64,000 bases of DNA from an uncultured Clostridia bacterium. Lineage in GTDB: Bacteria; Bacillota; Clostridia; Christensenellales; Borkfalkiaceae. Numbering within the stretch: the stretch's first letter is position 1; each line of letters starts with the position of its first letter. A model generated the notes under the pieces. It was given only the letters and a program-made list of their open reading frames with translations, did not search any database and was not told the origin of the DNA. The DNA is taken from assembly GCA_930990665.1 (NCBI GenBank), contig CAKNQN010000007.1:1-64000 (forward strand), read 5' to 3'. Both the position numbers and the translations under genes were made by a program. This document shows positions 22,995 to 31,723 of this stretch, piece by piece.

Positions 22995-25771
22995 AAAAGA
23001 TTTTGCGCGCATTGGCGCTCGTTCTTTGCCTCGCCCTCGGTGCGGCGGGCCTGTATGGATGCAACGTCAAAAAAGACTATTCGATCTCGTTCTATGCGGA
23101 CGGGGAGAGGGTCGCCGTCGTTTACACCCGCGGCAATCAGAACATCACCCTCCCTTCCGCGCCGCAAAAGCCCGGCTCCGATTTTGTCGGCTGGTTTTTC
23201 GGCGAGGAAGAGAGTGCCGAACAGCTTTTTGAGGATACGTATGCGGAAAAACCGCTCCAAAAAGATATTTCCGTCTACGCGCACTACCGTACCCAAACTC
23301 CCGAACCGGATCCCGGGCCCGACCCTGAACCCGACCCCGGGCCCGACCCCGAACCGCAGGAATATGCGATCACGTTCTATGCGGACGGAAAGCAGGCGGG
23401 GATCGTCTATACGGCGGGGAACGAAAAGATCGCCCTGCCCGCCGCGCCGCAAAAACCCGGCTATACCTTCGGCGGCTGGTATTTCGACGAAAACACCTGG
23501 CTGAACCCGGTCGATGAAGACACCTATCTGCACACCGCGCTCACCGGCGACGTGAACGTGTACGCCAAATACACGCAAACGCCCGCGCCCGAACCGCAGG
23601 AATACACGATCACGTTCTATGCGGACGGCCGGAAGGCGGGCACGTTCGTCACCGCGGGCAACGAAAAGATCGCCCTGCCCGCGGCGCCGCAAAAACCCGG
23701 TTATACCTTTGCCGGCTGGTATTTCGACGAAAACACCTGGCTGAACCCGGTCAACGAAGACACCTATCTGCACACCGCGCTCACCGGCGACGTTTCTGTG
23801 TACGTCAAATACACGCAAACGCCCGCGCCCGAACCGCAGGAATACACGATCACGTTCTATGCGGACGGCCAAAAGGCGGGCACGTTCGTCACCGCGGGCA
23901 ACGAAAAGATAACGCTGCCCGCCGCGCCGCAAAAACCCGGCTATACCTTCGGCGGCTGGTATTTCGACGAAAACACCTGGCTGAACCCGGTCAATGAAGA
24001 CACTTATCTGCACACCGCGCTCACGGGCGACGTGAACGTGTACGCCAAATACACGCAAACGCCCGCGCCCGAATACACCGTCACGTTCGATACGCGCGGC
24101 GGCAGCGAGATTCCGTCCGAAGAATTTTCGGCAATCGAAAGCGAGGCGGCGCTCCCCGTGCCCCAAAGGGCGGGATTCACCTTTACGGGATGGTATCTCG
24201 ATTCCGCCTGCCGCACGCCCGTCGAATATCCGTACGCGCTGTCGGGCGACGTAACGCTGTACGCCGGCTGGAAATCGCAGGGCATCCGCTTCCTCGTCGA
24301 TGCGTCCGGCGCGCTCACGGGCGTGGAGGGCGCGGACGGCGCGTTTACGCTGGAAATCCCCGAACAGGTCGAAGGGATCACCGTTACGGGCATCGCGAAC
24401 GGCGCCTTTTCGGGCAGCGGTATTGTGTCCGTGCACATCCCGTCCACCGTGCGCTACGTCGGCACGGCTTTCAAAAATTGCAAAGCCCTTTCGTCCGTCG
24501 TGTTCGAGGAGGGCGTCACCACCATTTACGAGAGAGCCTTTGAAAACTGCACCGAGCTGAAAGAGATCGCTTTCCCCGATTCGCTGCTGCAGATCCGTTC
24601 CGATGCGTTTTGCGGCAGCGGCCTTACCGAACTTTCGCTGAACAAGGTGCGCGAAGTCCGGGATTATGCCTTCAAAGACTGCGCGTCGCTCGCCTCGCTC
24701 GATCTCGGTTCGGTGCGCACGCTCGGTTTGCAGGCGTTCGAAAACTGCGTTTCGCTGCGTTCGGTATCCGTGCCTTCCACGCTGCAAAGTTCGGATATGT
24801 ATATTTTCGCCGGCTGTACGCTTTTGGAAAACATTTCGCTTCCCTCCAACGGCGTGCAGATCCACGGCAAGGCGTTCTACGGCACCGCATATGCGGAGAA
24901 AGCGGAAAACTGGCAGAACGGCCTGCTGTTCATCGACGGCTACCTCATGACGGCGAACGAAGATTTTGCGGGCACGCGCACGCTTTTCCTGCCCGAGGGC
25001 ACCGTTTGCATCGCAGACGGCGCGCTTTCCGGCCCGAGTTACGGGCAGAGCAATACCTCCTCGCTGGAAACGGTAACATTGCCGCAGGGGCTTTGCCGCA
25101 TCGGCGCCGAGGCGTTTCTCAACTGCTCCGCGCTGAAAACGGTCAATGCCGCGGGCGGCATCACCTCCATCGGTAAAGATGCGTTCGAAGGCACCGCCCT
25201 CTACAACGATTCTACGGGCGAAAACTGGTACGGTGGCGGCCTGTATATCGGCAACTGGCTGGTTGCCGTCAGCAAATCCGTGTCCGGCGATTTCGTCGTA
25301 AAAGAGGGGACGGAATACATCATCGACATTGATTCGCCGAATAGGTTATTCCCTACACCTGCGCTCAATAAAATCACTTCGGTCACTCTGCCGTCCTCCC
25401 TGCGCCGCATCGGGAACAATGCGTTCAAAAGTCTTAGCAAAATCACTTCCATCAAACTCCCTGCCGGGCTGGAAAGCATCGGTGAAAACGCCTTTTCGGG
25501 GTGCATCGCGCTCGCGTCGGTCAACCTCGGCGACTGCGCTTCCCTGCGCGAGATCGGCACCGCCGCGCTCATGCAGTGCGCCTTTACGCAGATCACCGTT
25601 CCCGCAAGCGTGCAGACCATGGGTTACAACGTGTTCAATCTGAATGATGCCAAGCTCGTCGTATATTGCGAGGCGGCGAGCAAACCCGCCGGGTGGGATG
25701 CCGATTGGGATGTCAATTATAAGGCGTCCAGCGAACGCGTCAATGTGGTCTGGGGCCAGGCACAGCCTTAA
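22991..25771 (+). CDS. Repeat lipoprotein: InlB-type B-repeats plus BspA-like LRR
   Basis: 926 residues starting at TTG 22991, four bases inside the end of the ttcA gene, with AAGGAGG at 22977-22983. Lipoprotein signal with lipobox LYGC (C24). A proline-rich hinge (PEPDPGPDPEPDPGPDPEP) near residue 105 precedes about four to five InlB-type B-repeats (ITFYADGKQAG ... YTFGGWYFDE), three of them almost identical at DNA level. From about residue 440 BspA/LRR_5 repeats follow (LPSSLRRIGNNAFKSLSKIT, LPAGLESIGENAFSGC). Expected to be exposed on the surface and to bind host or microbial partners. The terminator is at 25794. Confidence 0.85.
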   Translation: MKKILRALALVLCLALGAAGLYGCNVKKDYSISFYADGERVAVVYTRGNQNITLPSAPQKPGSDFVGWFFGEEESAEQLFEDTYAEKPLQKDISVYAHYRTQTPEPDPGPDPEPDPGPDPEPQEYAITFYADGKQAGIVYTAGNEKIALPAAPQKPGYTFGGWYFDENTWLNPVDEDTYLHTALTGDVNVYAKYTQTPAPEPQEYTITFYADGRKAGTFVTAGNEKIALPAAPQKPGYTFAGWYFDENTWLNPVNEDTYLHTALTGDVSVYVKYTQTPAPEPQEYTITFYADGQKAGTFVTAGNEKITLPAAPQKPGYTFGGWYFDENTWLNPVNEDTYLHTALTGDVNVYAKYTQTPAPEYTVTFDTRGGSEIPSEEFSAIESEAALPVPQRAGFTFTGWYLDSACRTPVEYPYALSGDVTLYAGWKSQGIRFLVDASGALTGVEGADGAFTLEIPEQVEGITVTGIANGAFSGSGIVSVHIPSTVRYVGTAFKNCKALSSVVFEEGVTTIYERAFENCTELKEIAFPDSLLQIRSDAFCGSGLTELSLNKVREVRDYAFKDCASLASLDLGSVRTLGLQAFENCVSLRSVSVPSTLQSSDMYIFAGCTLLENISLPSNGVQIHGKAFYGTAYAEKAENWQNGLLFIDGYLMTANEDFAGTRTLFLPEGTVCIADGALSGPSYGQSNTSSLETVTLPQGLCRIGAEAFLNCSALKTVNAAGGITSIGKDAFEGTALYNDSTGENWYGGGLYIGNWLVAVSKSVSGDFVVKEGTEYIIDIDSPNRLFPTPALNKITSVTLPSSLRRIGNNAFKSLSKITSIKLPAGLESIGENAFSGCIALASVNLGDCASLREIGTAALMQCAFTQITVPASVQTMGYNVFNLNDAKLVVYCEAASKPAGWDADWDVNYKASSERVNVVWGQAQP
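23350..24072 (+). repeat. 240-bp tandem repeat within the lipoprotein gene
   Basis: Three consecutive units of 240 bases, each beginning near CCCGAACCGCAGGAATA (23348, 23588, 23828), encode 80-residue B-repeats differing at only a few codons; a partial and more diverged unit lies on each side. The near-identity points to recent amplification and makes copy number variation likely. Confidence 0.85.
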
Positions 25772-25793
25772 AAGTTTCAGTTGAATAAGATAG

Positions 25794-25831
25794 GGGGCGC
25801 CCGCCGGCTGAGCCGGCGGGCGCCCCTTTTT
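25794..25831. terminator. Bidirectional terminator between convergent genes
   Basis: GGGGCGCCCGCCGGC and its complement form a 15-16-bp stem (25794-25826) followed by TTTTT on the plus strand. It ends the lipoprotein operon and could also serve the leftward methyltransferase gene. Confidence 0.85.
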
Positions 25832-25903
25832 GAAAGCGGCCCTCCCAATAAAGGGCGGGCCGCGGAAGTTTTCGGGAAAGCAATAATTTGAAGACAGAAA
25901 AAC

Positions 25904-26752
25904 CTATTTTTTCAGGAACTTATTCTTTTTGACGGCCTCGTAGGCGAGGACGGTGGCGGCGACGCCGACGTTGAGCGAATCGCAGCTTCCCGCCATGGGT
26001 ATGGCGATCATCTCGTAATCTCCCTCGTACCATTCGCGCGAGATGCCGTAGCGTTCGCTGCCCATGACGAGGGCGGTCTTTTTTCCGAAAGGTTCGTCGT
26101 AGTAATAGAGCTTGGCGCGCGTATCCGCGAGATAGACGGTAAAGCCGTTCTCCGCCAGCCAGGCGCGGCAGGCGGCTACGCTCTCGAACTCGAAAAAGGG
26201 AACGGAAAGCACTGCGCCCTGGCTTCCCTTGATGAGTTTCGGGTGGGTCATGCGCGCCTTGCGGTTGCAGAAGAGCACGCCGTCTACGCCTGCACCGTCC
26301 GCCATGCGCATCATCGTGCCGACGTTTCCGGGGATCTCCACGCCGTCGAGCACGAGAAGTACGGCGTCTTTTCCCGTATGGAAGCGGGCGATGTCCCGCT
26401 GCGGAAGCCCTGCCAGTGCCAGCAGTCCGTCAGGGCGGTCGCGTTCGGAAATCTTTTCAAAGACCTTTGCCGAAACCGTGTACCGCTCCGCCGCGTGCGC
26501 GGCCGCCTTTTCGGCGAGCGCCGCCGCTTCGGGGGTGCGTATGTGTTCGGGGCAGAAGATGACGCTGTCGATGGGCGCATCGAATTTTATGCACATCGAG
26601 AGCAGCCAGATCCCTTCGGCGATAAACAGCTTGTGCGGGTTCGGCTTGCTGTTCGATGCGATCGCGCGCACTTGCTTTATTTTCGGGTGCTGTTCCCCGA
26701 TGGCACGGAAGGAATAAGTTTCCAGCATATTTTCCAGATTTTCCATGCCCAT
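25904..26752 (-). CDS. TrmH/SpoU-family RNA ribose methyltransferase
   Basis: 282 residues as drawn. An N-terminal substrate-binding part (FRAIGEQHPKIKQVRAIASN, PHKLFIAEGIWLL) precedes a SPOUT methyltransferase domain with VLDGVEIPGNVGTMMRMADG, ALVMGSERYGIS and the knot motif DSLNVGVAATVLAYEA. Expected to 2-prime-O-methylate an rRNA or tRNA ribose using S-adenosylmethionine. The first ATG (26752) touches the -10 box, so the real start is probably M3 (26746, leaderless) or M9 (26728, MLETYSFR). Monocistronic; divergent from the MFS gene. Confidence 0.8.
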   Translation of the reverse strand: MGMENLENMLETYSFRAIGEQHPKIKQVRAIASNSKPNPHKLFIAEGIWLLSMCIKFDAPIDSVIFCPEHIRTPEAAALAEKAAAHAAERYTVSAKVFEKISERDRPDGLLALAGLPQRDIARFHTGKDAVLLVLDGVEIPGNVGTMMRMADGAGVDGVLFCNRKARMTHPKLIKGSQGAVLSVPFFEFESVAACRAWLAENGFTVYLADTRAKLYYYDEPFGKKTALVMGSERYGISREWYEGDYEMIAIPMAGSCDSLNVGVAATVLAYEAVKKNKFLKK

Positions 26753-26781
26753 ACGTTAGCATTTTTTTTGCGCTTTGTCAA
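26753..26781 (-). promoter_or_regulatory. Promoter of the RNA methyltransferase gene
   Basis: Minus strand TTGACA (26781-26776), 17 bases, extended -10 TGC-TAACGT (26758-26753). It predicts transcription starting at about 26746, i.e. at the second ATG. Confidence 0.6.
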
Positions 26782-26907
26782 GCGCTTTCCGAAGACCCGA
26801 CGAAGCAGGTTCCGCCATAATTCCCGCCGTGGTCGCCTTGCACTCTGCCGGCGGCAGAAGGGACAAAAAGAACAGAACGCGCGGCCAACCCCGCAGCTGT
26901 GGCCAAC

Positions 26908-26948
26908 CCCGCGATTGACGCGGCCGATTCTTCCGCGTCAATCGCGGG
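26908..26948. repeat. 16-bp perfect inverted repeat between divergent genes
   Basis: CCCGCGATTGACGCGG (26908-26923) and its exact complement at 26933-26948 with a 9-base loop. No T-run on either strand. A short direct repeat GGCCAACCCCGC precedes it. The gap 26753-27043 holds no gene. Confidence 0.75.
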
Positions 26949-27043
26949 AGACAGTTTTCCGTGTGAAGAAGCTGCAGAGTTGAACGCGCGCGGACTTTTC
27001 CGGCATAAAATGACAGTGAATACGTTTTACGGCGGAAAAACAA

Positions 27044-28363
27044 ATGGACAAAAGAAACGGGCGGCGCGCTTCGCGGCTGTGTGTGGCGGGGATCGTCAAT
27101 CATGCCGTTATCGCAAATCTGTCGGCACTTCTGTTTGTGCCCTTCATGCGGCTTTACGGCTTTACATACATCCGGTTCGGCATTCTCACGGCGGCGGGGT
27201 TCGGCGCACAGGTGGCTGCCGATCTTTTTCTGCTCTTTTTTATCAGCCGCATCTCTTCCCGCCTTCTCGTCGGCGCGGCGTCAGTTGCAAGCTTTGCCGG
27301 GCTCGTCTTTTACGGCGTGTCGCCCTGGCTGTTCGGCGGCGACGCACTCTTTTTCGGCATCACCGCCGCCACCGCTCTCTTCGCATTTGCGGGCGGTACG
27401 CTCGAAGTCGTTCTGTCCGACCTTTCGGAATCCCTTCCCGAAAAGCGGGGAGGCATCGTGCTTCTGCACACGGTCTACGCGTGGGCGCTTTGCGCGCTCG
27501 CCCTTTTTCTGCCCGTCTTCATGGCATGTTTCGGGATGGAAAACTGGAATATTGCGGTCCTGCTCCTTGCGGCCGTTCCTGCATGGACGGGGTTTTCCCT
27601 GATCGGCGTGCAATTTCCCGCCTCATCGGCGCCGCGCGCTGACAAAAGAATGCCGGAGCCTGCGGCGGAACAGGAAGGGCAGGCGCCTTGCAAGAGGCGG
27701 GGAGGACGGGAACAGGCGATGCGCGGCGGGTCAGGAAAGAGACGGGCGAGCTCCTTTCTGTCTCCCTTTTATCTGTTTGCCGCGGCGGCGGTCTTTTTCG
27801 GCTGCGGGGCGGAAGCGGTCATGAATCAGTGGGTGGCGACGTATGCCGCGGAGCTTTTGGGAAGCGAATGGGGTTCGGCACTGGGTGCCGCCCTCTTTGC
27901 GCTTTGCCTCGGCGGGGGAGGGGTGCTGTACGTTCTGCGGCTGCGCCGAAAGGGAGTATCTTTTTTTCTGCTTGTTTCGAGTGCGGCAGCGGCCTTTGTT
28001 CTGTACCTCCTGGCGGCGCTTCTCCCTTGGCGCATCCCTGCGCTCGTCTGCGCCGCGGCCTGCGGCTTCTTTGCCGGGATTCTTTCCCCCGGGGCGATGT
28101 CCGCCGCGGCCGCAGGTCTTTCCGCCGCGGGCGGCCGCATGATCGCCGCGCTCTCCGTCTCGCAGGATGTGGGCGCGGCGCTTCTGCCTTCGGCGGGCAG
28201 CGCCATCGCCGAAAAATTTTCCGTGCGCAGCTGCTTTCTCGTCCTCTCTGCCGCCCCGCTTCTCGCGGCGGCCGCCCTCGCGCTCATGGCAAGGGCGGGG
28301 AGAAAAGCAGAAAACTTTCAACGCGATCGGAGAAATTTTTCCATTCGTATGCGGAAACGATAG
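27044..28363 (+). CDS. Major facilitator superfamily transporter
   Basis: 439 residues, about 12 hydrophobic segments split by a charged cytoplasmic loop (residues about 195-235, rich in K, R, E and Q), the normal MFS arrangement. The first helices read NHAVIANLSALLFVPFMRLYGFTYI, typical of sugar- or fucose-permease-like MFS proteins of Clostridia, but no substrate signature is recognised. No terminator is seen before the next gene, 58 bases away. Confidence 0.75.
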   Translation: MDKRNGRRASRLCVAGIVNHAVIANLSALLFVPFMRLYGFTYIRFGILTAAGFGAQVAADLFLLFFISRISSRLLVGAASVASFAGLVFYGVSPWLFGGDALFFGITAATALFAFAGGTLEVVLSDLSESLPEKRGGIVLLHTVYAWALCALALFLPVFMACFGMENWNIAVLLLAAVPAWTGFSLIGVQFPASSAPRADKRMPEPAAEQEGQAPCKRRGGREQAMRGGSGKRRASSFLSPFYLFAAAAVFFGCGAEAVMNQWVATYAAELLGSEWGSALGAALFALCLGGGGVLYVLRLRRKGVSFFLLVSSAAAAFVLYLLAALLPWRIPALVCAAACGFFAGILSPGAMSAAAAGLSAAGGRMIAALSVSQDVGAALLPSAGSAIAEKFSVRSCFLVLSAAPLLAAAALALMARAGRKAENFQRDRRNFSIRMRKR

Positions 28364-28379
28364 GAATTGACGCCATTTT

Positions 28380-28394
28380 ATGGTAAAATACCAT
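28380..28394. promoter_or_regulatory. 15-bp palindrome upstream of the YbhN-like gene
   Basis: ATGGTA-AAA-TACCAT, centred 35 bases before the start codon; an operator candidate. No good -35/-10 pair with normal spacing was found here. Confidence 0.4.
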
Positions 28395-28421
28395 TCGGAT
28401 CGATCTTTCAAAGGTTTGTTT

Positions 28422-29879
28422 ATGCGAAACAAGAGGAAAACTCAAGACAATATCCCTTCCCGGGAAAATACGGAAACGGATCCGAAAATTTTGGAAAACA
28501 CGCCCGCCGAGGAGAAAGACCTTACTGTCTGTCCTGCGTCTGCTACGGCGAAGGAGAAGATAGAGGACGGTTCCGCGGCAAAAGTCTCCGAAAACGATGC
28601 GGCAGAGAACCCCGTGCAGAATGAGAGCACGGAGCGCGATATATCGACCGCGGGGAATAATGCCGCAGCGGCGGAAAAGGCTTCCGCTTCTGCGGGTACA
28701 AGCGCACCGTCTGCGGAAGGGGAGGAAAGTTCTGCGTCGGAGAACGGGCTCGAAGAGGCAAAGCTGAAAAAACAGAGCCGCCGCAACAAGATCGGATTCC
28801 TGATCTCGCTTCTCATCATCGGGTGCGTGGTATATGCGCTGTGGACCCTTTCCAACACCCTGTCGCAGGGAGATACGGCCACATTCCGAGAGGTGGTCGC
28901 GGGCATGAACTGGTGGTACATTGTGCTCGCGTTCGGACTGTTTTTCGTGATGTTCGTGATGGAGGCGCTCAAATTTACCCTGCTTTGCCGCTGCAACCAG
29001 TGTTCGCTCGGCTTTGCCAAGGATATGAAGCTTGCACTCATCGGCAAATATTACGAATGCATCACCCCCTTTTCTTCGGGCGGGCAGCCCATGCAGATCT
29101 ATTATCTGCATAAAAACGGCGTTCCTTCGGCCAAGGGGGCTTCCATCGCCATGGTCAAGTACGGCGTGCACATGCTCGGTTTTACCGTGGTGGCGGCGCT
29201 GGTGATGGGGTTCGGGGTCCCCTGGCTCGGAAAACTGATCGACAACCAGGCCACCCTCAACGTGATCATCATCTGCGGCTGGATCGGGTTCGGGATCAAC
29301 GCCTTTATTCCCGTTTTCGTGACGCTGGTCGTGTTCCTGCCCAAGCCTGTGGCGTGGCTCGTCAACCTGTGCGTGAAGATCCTGCACAAGATCCGCATCA
29401 TCCGTCACCCGGAAAAATGGGAAGCCAAGGTGCGCAAATGGTTCGACGATTTTTCCGTCTTTTCGCAATTCGTCTATAAAAAACCGCTCGCGTTTCTGGC
29501 GCTGTTCCTGCTTTGCCTGGGAGAACCCGTCATCGAACTTATCTTTCCGTATCTGGTGCTCGTCGGCATGCTGGGCGGAAACGTGGCGGGCATGCAGGGC
29601 GGCGAACTCTTTTTTGCCGTCGTGGTGCTGGCCATGTACGCCACCTATGCCGCCACCTTTATCCCGACGCCCGGCAATTCCGGCGCCATCGAGATGATCT
29701 TTCTGGCAGCGTTTGCCACGATGACGGAGAGCGTGCTCTTCTGGTTCGTGCTTTTCTGGAGATTTATCATCTACTATACCTGGATCGTGCTCGGCCTCGG
29801 CATGAACGTGACCGACCTCGCCCGTCGTATGCACGCCCGCCGCAAAGAGGCGCGCGCGTCCGGCGCCCGACGAGAATGA
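28422..29879 (+). CDS. YbhN/LPG-synthase-TM-like flippase with long acidic N-terminus
   Basis: 485 residues. The first about 120 residues are a low-complexity, charged, Ala/Glu/Ser-rich tail, probably cytoplasmic. The rest has 7-8 hydrophobic segments and the family marks ALIGKYYECITPFSSGGQPMQ and TPGNSGAIEMIF, matching the UPF0104/lysylphosphatidylglycerol synthase TM region, thought to move lipid-linked molecules across the membrane. No catalytic C-terminal aminoacyl-transfer domain is present. The tail is absent from most family members. Convergent with a GT8 glycosyltransferase gene, sharing a bidirectional terminator. Confidence 0.8.
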   Translation: MRNKRKTQDNIPSRENTETDPKILENTPAEEKDLTVCPASATAKEKIEDGSAAKVSENDAAENPVQNESTERDISTAGNNAAAAEKASASAGTSAPSAEGEESSASENGLEEAKLKKQSRRNKIGFLISLLIIGCVVYALWTLSNTLSQGDTATFREVVAGMNWWYIVLAFGLFFVMFVMEALKFTLLCRCNQCSLGFAKDMKLALIGKYYECITPFSSGGQPMQIYYLHKNGVPSAKGASIAMVKYGVHMLGFTVVAALVMGFGVPWLGKLIDNQATLNVIIICGWIGFGINAFIPVFVTLVVFLPKPVAWLVNLCVKILHKIRIIRHPEKWEAKVRKWFDDFSVFSQFVYKKPLAFLALFLLCLGEPVIELIFPYLVLVGMLGGNVAGMQGGELFFAVVVLAMYATYAATFIPTPGNSGAIEMIFLAAFATMTESVLFWFVLFWRFIIYYTWIVLGLGMNVTDLARRMHARRKEARASGARRE

Positions 29880-29880
29880 A

Positions 29881-29905
29881 AAAACCGCGCATTTGCGCGG
29901 TTTTT
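29881..29905. terminator. Bidirectional terminator
   Basis: AAAACCGCGC-ATTT-GCGCGGTTTTT between the convergent YbhN-like and GT8 genes; A-run and T-run on both sides make it usable in both directions. Confidence 0.9.
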
Positions 29906-29919
29906 ATGCTTACGTATAT

Positions 29920-30777
29920 TCATTTTGTGAGATCGTATCGTGCGGCGAGCTCGTCGTATTTTTCGTAAAGATCGTCAAAATAAAAGATCTTCAGTTTTTT
30001 ATGTACCTTGTCGCGTTCCCACTGTTTATAGTTGTAGATGTGGAAGAAGGGCAACCAGCGGATCCCGCGGCAGAAGTGCTTTACGACGGTATCTTTGTGC
30101 AGTCCGCGCTGTTCGTTGAAACGGCGGGGGAGATAGATGCGCCGCGTGCAAAGACGGTGCAGTGCCGTTTGGTCGGGCATGACGAGTTTGTGCGTGCAGA
30201 CGTAATCCCGCGCCCGCGAGAAAAGTTTGGTCTGGCGTATGCGCTTTAAGTTGAGTAGCAGCACGCCCGCATTGCAGTAGTGGCGGTTGATCCAGAATTT
30301 ACCCATGTAATCGAGTACGGCGCCGTATTCCGCATCGCCGAGATCGACGTCGTAGAGCTGCCCGATGTCGGAAGCGCACATCGTGTCGATGTCGAGGTAG
30401 ATGATCTTGTCCGGCAGGCCTTCCAGTCCGTCCAGATACAGGCGCAGGAGGGTATAGGGAGTATAGAAGTTTTTCGTGTTCTTGCCGTCGGCCAGTTCCC
30501 GGCGGAACGGTTCGCTCACGTCCACGCGGCATGCCGAACTCTGCCCGTTCTTTTCTTTGAGAACGCCGTCGAGAATGCGGATCTGTTCTTCGCTGAAGGG
30601 CACAAAGGCGGGGTCGACTTCGTGCAGATCCATCGTCAGCACAAAGACGTGCAGTGGACGAGCCGTAAATTTGGCGAGTGAAAGCACGGAGAGCAACAGG
30701 CCCGGAAAAACGCGTTTGTTGCCGCTGTAACACACGGAGATCGTGTCATTCGGCATAGATACAGTGTCGTTTGGCAT
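29920..30777 (-). CDS. Glycosyltransferase family 8 protein
   Basis: 285 residues. YSGNKRVFPGLLLSVLSLAK at the N-terminus, the metal-binding DxD in IIYLDIDTMCASDI, NAGVLLLNLKRIR and a C-terminal KHFCRGIRW with the GT8 histidine. It should transfer a hexose from a UDP- or other nucleotide-sugar onto a surface glycan or glycolipid with retention of configuration. The N-terminus is a tandem 7-residue duplication (MPNDTVS-MPNDTIS), so two starts 21 bases apart exist; M1 has GGGAG nine bases upstream. Driven by its own promoter. Confidence 0.8.
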   Translation of the reverse strand: MPNDTVSMPNDTISVCYSGNKRVFPGLLLSVLSLAKFTARPLHVFVLTMDLHEVDPAFVPFSEEQIRILDGVLKEKNGQSSACRVDVSEPFRRELADGKNTKNFYTPYTLLRLYLDGLEGLPDKIIYLDIDTMCASDIGQLYDVDLGDAEYGAVLDYMGKFWINRHYCNAGVLLLNLKRIRQTKLFSRARDYVCTHKLVMPDQTALHRLCTRRIYLPRRFNEQRGLHKDTVVKHFCRGIRWLPFFHIYNYKQWERDKVHKKLKIFYFDDLYEKYDELAARYDLTK

Positions 30778-30806
30778 GATAAAATACTCCCGATCGGAAT
30801 AAATGC

Positions 30807-30835
30807 ATTATAACACATTTGTCTGCAAAAGGCAA
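30807..30835 (-). promoter_or_regulatory. Promoter of the GT8 gene
   Basis: Minus strand TTGCCT (30835-30830), 17-base spacer, TATAAT (30812-30807), 30 bases before the ATG. Confidence 0.75.
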
Positions 30836-30882
30836 GGGATTGTTTTGAATCCTTCCGCCGCAGGCAAACGAGAGGAGGAAGG

Positions 30883-31572
30883 ATGGACGTCTGGCAGGTG
30901 ATGCGCGCGCGGCATTCGGTGCGCGCCTATGAACACAGACCTCTTCCGCAGGAGATCGCCGAAAAGCTCCGCGAAGAGGTGGAGCAGTGCAACCGGGAAG
31001 GCGGGCTGAGTATCCGCCTTGTGACGGATGAGCCGAAGGCGTTTTCCGGCTTTCTGGCGCATTACGGGAAATTTTCGGGCGTCGAAAATTATTTTGTTTT
31101 GGCCGGACGGCGTGGCAAAGACCTCGACGAGCGCGCGGGATATTACGGCGAGCGGCTGGTGCTGTTTGCACAGTCGCTGGGGCTGAATACCTGTTGGGCG
31201 GCGCTCACCTTTTCCCGCCGCGCCGCAAAGGAGTTTGCGCACCTCAAAGAGGGGGAAAAGCTCGTCTGCGTCATCGCGCTCGGCTACGGAAAGACGCAGG
31301 GGACCCCGCATCGGGGAAAGACACTCTCCGAGGTGTGCGCCTATGCCACGGATGCCGACCGGAACGGCGCGCACCCCGCCTGGTTCCTGCGCGGCGCAGA
31401 GGCCGCGATTCTCGCCCCGACGGCCGTCAATCAGCAGAAATTTCTTTTCACGCTCACAAAAGACGGCGTCCGCGCACAGCAAAAGGGCGGCTTTTGCCGC
31501 GGCATCGACCTGGGTATCGTAAAATACCATTTCGAGCTCGGTGCCGGCAGGGAAAATTTCGAGTGGGTGTGA
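30883..31572 (+). CDS. Nitroreductase-family protein
   Basis: 229 residues. The N-terminal MRARHSVRAYEHRPLP is the flavin-binding RxSxRxF-like segment of nitroreductases; FAQSLGLNTCWAAL and VCVIALGYG, then LAPTAVNQQKF in the second half, fit the two-lobed TM1586-type subfamily, in which one chain folds like a dimer. An FMN-dependent NAD(P)H oxidoreductase is expected; the substrate is unknown. GAGAGGAGGAAGG precedes the ATG. No operon partners. Confidence 0.8.
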   Translation: MDVWQVMRARHSVRAYEHRPLPQEIAEKLREEVEQCNREGGLSIRLVTDEPKAFSGFLAHYGKFSGVENYFVLAGRRGKDLDERAGYYGERLVLFAQSLGLNTCWAALTFSRRAAKEFAHLKEGEKLVCVIALGYGKTQGTPHRGKTLSEVCAYATDADRNGAHPAWFLRGAEAAILAPTAVNQQKFLFTLTKDGVRAQQKGGFCRGIDLGIVKYHFELGAGRENFEWV

Positions 31573-31688
31573 TCGCGAAGCCGCCGCGGCCCGATCGATG
31601 CGGATGCAGCTTTCGGCGGATGCAGCTTTTGTATGTCTGTCACAGAGAATAAAAATTTGAAAAATTTAGTTAACCAATGTTAATTTAA

Positions 31689-31717
31689 TTGACAAAGGAA
31701 AAAATTTGCGATAAAAT
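31689..31717 (+). promoter_or_regulatory. Promoter of a candidate small RNA
   Basis: TTGACA at 31689-31694 and TAAAAT at 31712-31717, 17-base spacer, with AT-rich sequence upstream. No start codon with ribosome site lies between it and the terminator at 31828. Confidence 0.7.
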
Positions 31718-31723
31718 AGGAAC

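Noticed and set aside
23348..24072. CRISPR or transposon explanation for the 240-bp repeats
   Set aside because: The repeats are in frame and encode B-repeat domains of a surface lipoprotein.
22919..24865. 648-codon minus-strand frame with striking internal repeats
   Set aside because: The repeats are the reverse of the B-repeat region of the lipoprotein on the plus strand; no start signal or family likeness.
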